Shown: positions 6,015 to 7,870 of the stretch, one piece after another
Position numbering within the stretch: the first letter of the stretch is position 1
Layout of the letters: each line of letters opens with the position of its first letter
NCBI GenBank assembly: GCA_023460255.1
Contig: JAEWQZ010000048.1
Coordinates: forward strand, 1-7,870
Length of the DNA stretch: 7,870 bases
Source: Actinomycetes bacterium
Lineage (GTDB): Bacteria > Actinomycetota > Actinomycetes > Actinomycetales > Cellulomonadaceae
Direction of reading: 5' to 3'
The notes under the pieces: model-generated
The model's input: the letters and a program-made list of their open reading frames with translations, nothing else
Database searches by the model: none
Told to the model about the DNA's origin: nothing
Program-made: the position numbers and the translations under genes

Positions 6015-6036
6015 CGATGGGCAGGGTGGCCCATCG
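6015..6036 (-). promoter_or_regulatory. Hairpin or palindrome abutting the DUF5701-like ribosome binding site
   Basis: A perfect 8-bp inverted repeat (CGATGGGC / GCCCATCG, 6-base loop) ends at the first base of the GGAGG Shine-Dalgarno (6011-6015, minus strand). It may be an operator, a 5'-UTR structure controlling translation, or a second terminator for the upstream ABC operon. Nothing in the sequence decides between these. Confidence 0.4.
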
Positions 6037-6057
6037 TCAACGCAGGCTGACCGCCGA

Positions 6058-6090
6058 CGGTTCCCGCCCGGGCGACGCGGCCCGGGACCG
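6058..6090 (-). terminator. GC-rich hairpin directly after the ABC operon
   Basis: It begins immediately after the TAG of the ATPase gene (6091-6093). The 7-bp core CCCGGGC / GCCCGGG (6067-6073 with 6080-6086) has a 6-base loop, and the flanks CGGT (6058-6061) and ACCG (6087-6090) pair outside a 5-base bulge. There is no U-tract. Likely transcription terminator of the minus-strand ABC operon. Confidence 0.55.
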
Positions 6091-6879
6091 CTACTGGAGC
6101 AGGCTGTCGTCCAGCTCGGCGCCCTTGACCTTCTCGAACTCGGCGAGCAGGCCCTTGACGGTCATCTGCGACTTCCGCTCGGCGTCCAGGTCCAGGACGA
6201 TGCGGCCCTCGTGCATCATGATCAGCCGGTCGCCCAGGCGCAGCGCCTGGTCCATGTTGTGGGTGACCATGAGCGTCGTCAGCCCGAAGCGCTCGACGGT
6301 CTCCGTGGTCAGGCGGGAGACGAGCGCCGCGCGCTGCGGGTCCAGGGCCGCCGTGTGCTCGTCGAGCAGCAGGATCTTCGGCTCGCTGAACGTCGCCATG
6401 AGCAGCGACAGCGCCTGCCGCTGCCCGCCGGAGAGCAGCCCCACCCAGTCCTCGAGCCGGTTCTCCAGGCCCTGCTCGAGCGCGATCAGCTCGCGGGCGA
6501 AGCGCTCGCGCTTGGCCTTCGTCACGCCGAGCCGCAGCCCGCGCCGTCGGCCCCGCTCGAGCGCCATCGCGAGGTTCTCCTCGATGCTCATGTGCGGCGC
6601 GGTGCCGGCGGCGGGGTTCTGGAACACCCGGCCGATGTACCGGGCGCGCTGGTCGTCGCGCAGCCGCGTGACGTCGCGCCCGTCGATCCGGACCGTCCCG
6701 GAGTCCGCCCGCAGCGTGCCCGCCACCACGTTGAGCAGCGTCGACTTGCCCGCCCCGTTGGAGCCGATGACCGTGACGAACTGCCCCTGGGACAGGTGCA
6801 GGCTCACGTCCCGCAGCGCCAGGCGCGCGTTCACCGTCCCGGGGGCGAACGTCATGCTCACGTTCTCGATCGCCAGCAC
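6091..6879 (-). CDS. ABC transporter ATP-binding protein (TrpXYZ-like/uncharacterised importer class)
   Basis: Cytoplasmic ATPase of an ABC importer, 262 residues, complete. Walker A is GSNGAGKS (39-46), the Q-loop Gln is in VFQNP (Q87), the signature is LSGGQ (149-153), Walker B is ILLLDE (169-174) with catalytic E174, and the switch His is in VTHNMD (H207). The overall pattern matches the ATPases that pair with BPD_transp_2 permeases and ABC_sub_bind lipoproteins, a class that includes the streptococcal tryptophan importer TrpXYZ. The substrate cannot be told from this subunit. It starts at GTG 6879, preceded by AAGGAGG (6888-6894) at an 8-base spacing; that site lies inside the last codons (Lys-Glu-Gly) of the permease gene. 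The gap to the permease stop is 3 bases, so the two are co-translated from one mRNA. Confidence 0.92.
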   Translation of the reverse strand: MLAIENVSMTFAPGTVNARLALRDVSLHLSQGQFVTVIGSNGAGKSTLLNVVAGTLRADSGTVRIDGRDVTRLRDDQRARYIGRVFQNPAAGTAPHMSIEENLAMALERGRRRGLRLGVTKAKRERFARELIALEQGLENRLEDWVGLLSGGQRQALSLLMATFSEPKILLLDEHTAALDPQRAALVSRLTTETVERFGLTTLMVTHNMDQALRLGDRLIMMHEGRIVLDLDAERKSQMTVKGLLAEFEKVKGAELDDSLLQ

Positions 6880-6882
6880 GGC

Positions 6883-7800
6883 TCAGCCCTCCTTCTCGAC
6901 GACGGCGGTGTCCGTCATGGAGGCGATGCGACGACGCATCACGCCGCCCATCCGCGCGAAGCCCTTCCACTGCGGCAGGACCAGCGCGAGCACCACCAGC
7001 ACGGCGGAGATGAGCTTCATGTCGTTCGGGTTGAGCCCGACCTCCAGCGCCAGCTGGATGACCACCCTGTACAGCACGGAGCCGAGCACGACGGCGGTGG
7101 CCGCGATCCACACCGACGACCGGCCGAGGATCGCCTGGCCGATGATGACCGACGCGAGCCCGGCCACGATCATGCCGATGCCCATCCCGATGTCCGCGAA
7201 CCCCTGGAACTGCGCGATGAGCGACCCGCACAGGGCCACCAGCCCGTTCGACAGGGCCAGGCCGAGGATCTTCTGGTTGTCGGTGTTCACGCCGAAGGAC
7301 CGGATCATGTCCGGGGCGTCGCCGGTGGCGCGCATCGCCAGCCCGACGTCGGTGTGCAGGAACCAGATCAGCGCCCCGAGGAGGACGAGCGCCAGGGCCA
7401 GGAAGATGCCGACGCTCACCCACGTGCCGAGCAGGTCGGCCTCCCGCAGCGGTGTCATCGCCGTGTCCTCGCGGAGCAGGGCGATGTTCGACTTCCCCAT
7501 GATCCGCAGGTTGACCGAGTAGAGCCCGATCTGGGTGAGGATGCCGGCGAGCAGGCCGTTGATCCGGCCCTTCGTGTGCAGCAGGCCCGTCACCACACCG
7601 GCCGCGAGGCCCCCGGCGAACGCGACGAGCGTCGCCAGCGCGGGCGGCATCCCGTTGACGATGCCGACGGCGGCCAGGGCCGCCCCGGTGGTGAAGCTGC
7701 CGTCCACGGTGAGGTCGGCGAAGTCGAGGATGCGGAAGGTGAGGTACACCCCGAGGGCCATGATCGCGTAGATCAGGCCCAGCTCGACCGCGATCGTCAT
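6883..7800 (-). CDS. ABC transporter permease, BPD_transp_2 type
   Basis: Integral membrane subunit of the same importer, 305 residues. Several long hydrophobic stretches (from residue 2 to about 72, then about 82-91, 106-138, 174-196, 200-223, 229-250 and 262-275) imply roughly 8 or more membrane helices. After the first helix comes DFADLTVDGSF (26-36), typical of the permeases paired with ABC_sub_bind proteins. The loop around RATGDAPDMIRSFGVNTDNQ (157-176) before an A-L-S-N-G stretch is the ATPase-contact (EAA-like) region of branched-chain amino-acid-type permeases. ATG 7800 has AAGGAGG 8 bases upstream. Gene order (permease then ATPase) fits this class, in which the substrate-binding lipoprotein usually comes first; that would be beyond base 7870. 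The substrate is unknown; amino acid or nucleobase-like molecules are possible. Confidence 0.9.
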   Translation of the reverse strand: MTIAVELGLIYAIMALGVYLTFRILDFADLTVDGSFTTGAALAAVGIVNGMPPALATLVAFAGGLAAGVVTGLLHTKGRINGLLAGILTQIGLYSVNLRIMGKSNIALLREDTAMTPLREADLLGTWVSVGIFLALALVLLGALIWFLHTDVGLAMRATGDAPDMIRSFGVNTDNQKILGLALSNGLVALCGSLIAQFQGFADIGMGIGMIVAGLASVIIGQAILGRSSVWIAATAVVLGSVLYRVVIQLALEVGLNPNDMKLISAVLVVLALVLPQWKGFARMGGVMRRRIASMTDTAVVEKEG

Positions 7801-7808
7801 GACCCGGT

Positions 7809-7815
7809 CCTCCTT
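7809..7815 (-). promoter_or_regulatory. Shine-Dalgarno of the permease gene
   Basis: AAGGAGG on the minus strand, 8 bases before ATG 7800. The same heptamer at the same spacing precedes the ATPase gene, suggesting balanced strong translation of both subunits. Confidence 0.7.
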
Positions 7816-7855
7816 GCTGCGCTGGGTCGTGCGGCGGACGGGTCCGGCCGCGCTG

Positions 7856-7869
7856 CTCCCGGTCGGGAG
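7856..7869 (-). other. Short inverted repeat upstream of the permease gene
   Basis: CTCCC-GGTC-GGGAG, a 5-bp stem with a 4-base loop at the window edge. It could end or attenuate transcription from an upstream substrate-binding gene. The frame ending in the TGA that overlaps the permease ATG (ATGA) stays open to the edge, so an overlapping upstream gene cannot be excluded either. The stretch 7801-7870 is too short to decide. Confidence 0.25.
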
Positions 7870-7870
7870 A

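Noticed and set aside
5903..7423. A 506-codon minus-strand open frame.
   Set aside because: Same strand as the ABC genes but a different frame; Arg/Ala/Gly-rich with no motif and crossing two real gene boundaries.
5663..7522. A 619-codon plus-strand open frame antisense to the ABC genes.
   Set aside because: Ser/Arg/Pro-rich shadow; the minus strand has complete Walker, signature and permease motifs with Shine-Dalgarno sites.
1..7870. CRISPR array, rRNA or intact tRNA.
   Set aside because: No regularly spaced repeat-spacer units, no rRNA sequence, and the only tRNA sequence lacks its 5' half.

Overview
The window is high-GC DNA in which nearly all third codon positions are G or C and GTG starts are used. 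Together with a DUF5701-type gene, this points to an actinobacterium. A Cellulomonadaceae or Promicromonosporaceae-like genome is my guess from the protein flavour, not something the sequence proves.

Layout. (1) Bases 1-3625, plus strand: a tight three-gene operon. It holds a 5'-truncated McrB-like AAA+ NTPase with a possible base-reader module at its N-terminus, a McrC-like PD-(D/E)XK nuclease overlapping it by one base, and, 21 bases later, a protein I do not recognise by name. That third protein combines a HEPN-like helical domain carrying an R-N-x3-H ribonuclease-type motif with a C-terminal four-cysteine zinc ribbon. A hairpin three bases after its stop probably ends the unit. (2) Bases 3626-4102, no intact gene: the 3' part of a tRNA-Lys(UUU) gene from anticodon loop to discriminator base, without its 5' half, which looks like the right attachment scar of an integrated element. 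It is followed by four spaced 16-base repeats and the first ten or so codons of a transposase-like gene that breaks off, and it is bracketed by two diverged copies of a roughly 40-base sequence. (3) Bases 4103-6005: a DUF218/YdcF-like membrane protein (minus), a 3' remnant of a DNA photolyase gene (plus, decayed), and a DUF5701-like gene (minus). (4) Bases 6091-7800, minus strand: ATPase and permease genes of an ABC importer of the uncharacterised/TrpXYZ-like class. The substrate-binding protein gene is probably beyond the right edge.

Interpretation. The tRNA is read left to right, and only its 3' end is present at 3780-3823. Under the usual geometry of tRNA-targeted tyrosine integrases, the element lies to the left, so the McrBC-HEPN operon would be cargo at the right end of a genomic island and the genes beyond about 4100 would be older chromosome. 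The most interesting item is the third gene of the operon. A HEPN/zinc-ribbon partner would add a possible RNA-cleaving arm to a DNA-directed Type IV restriction module. The window does not show whether this is a real functional unit or only neighbouring defence cargo.
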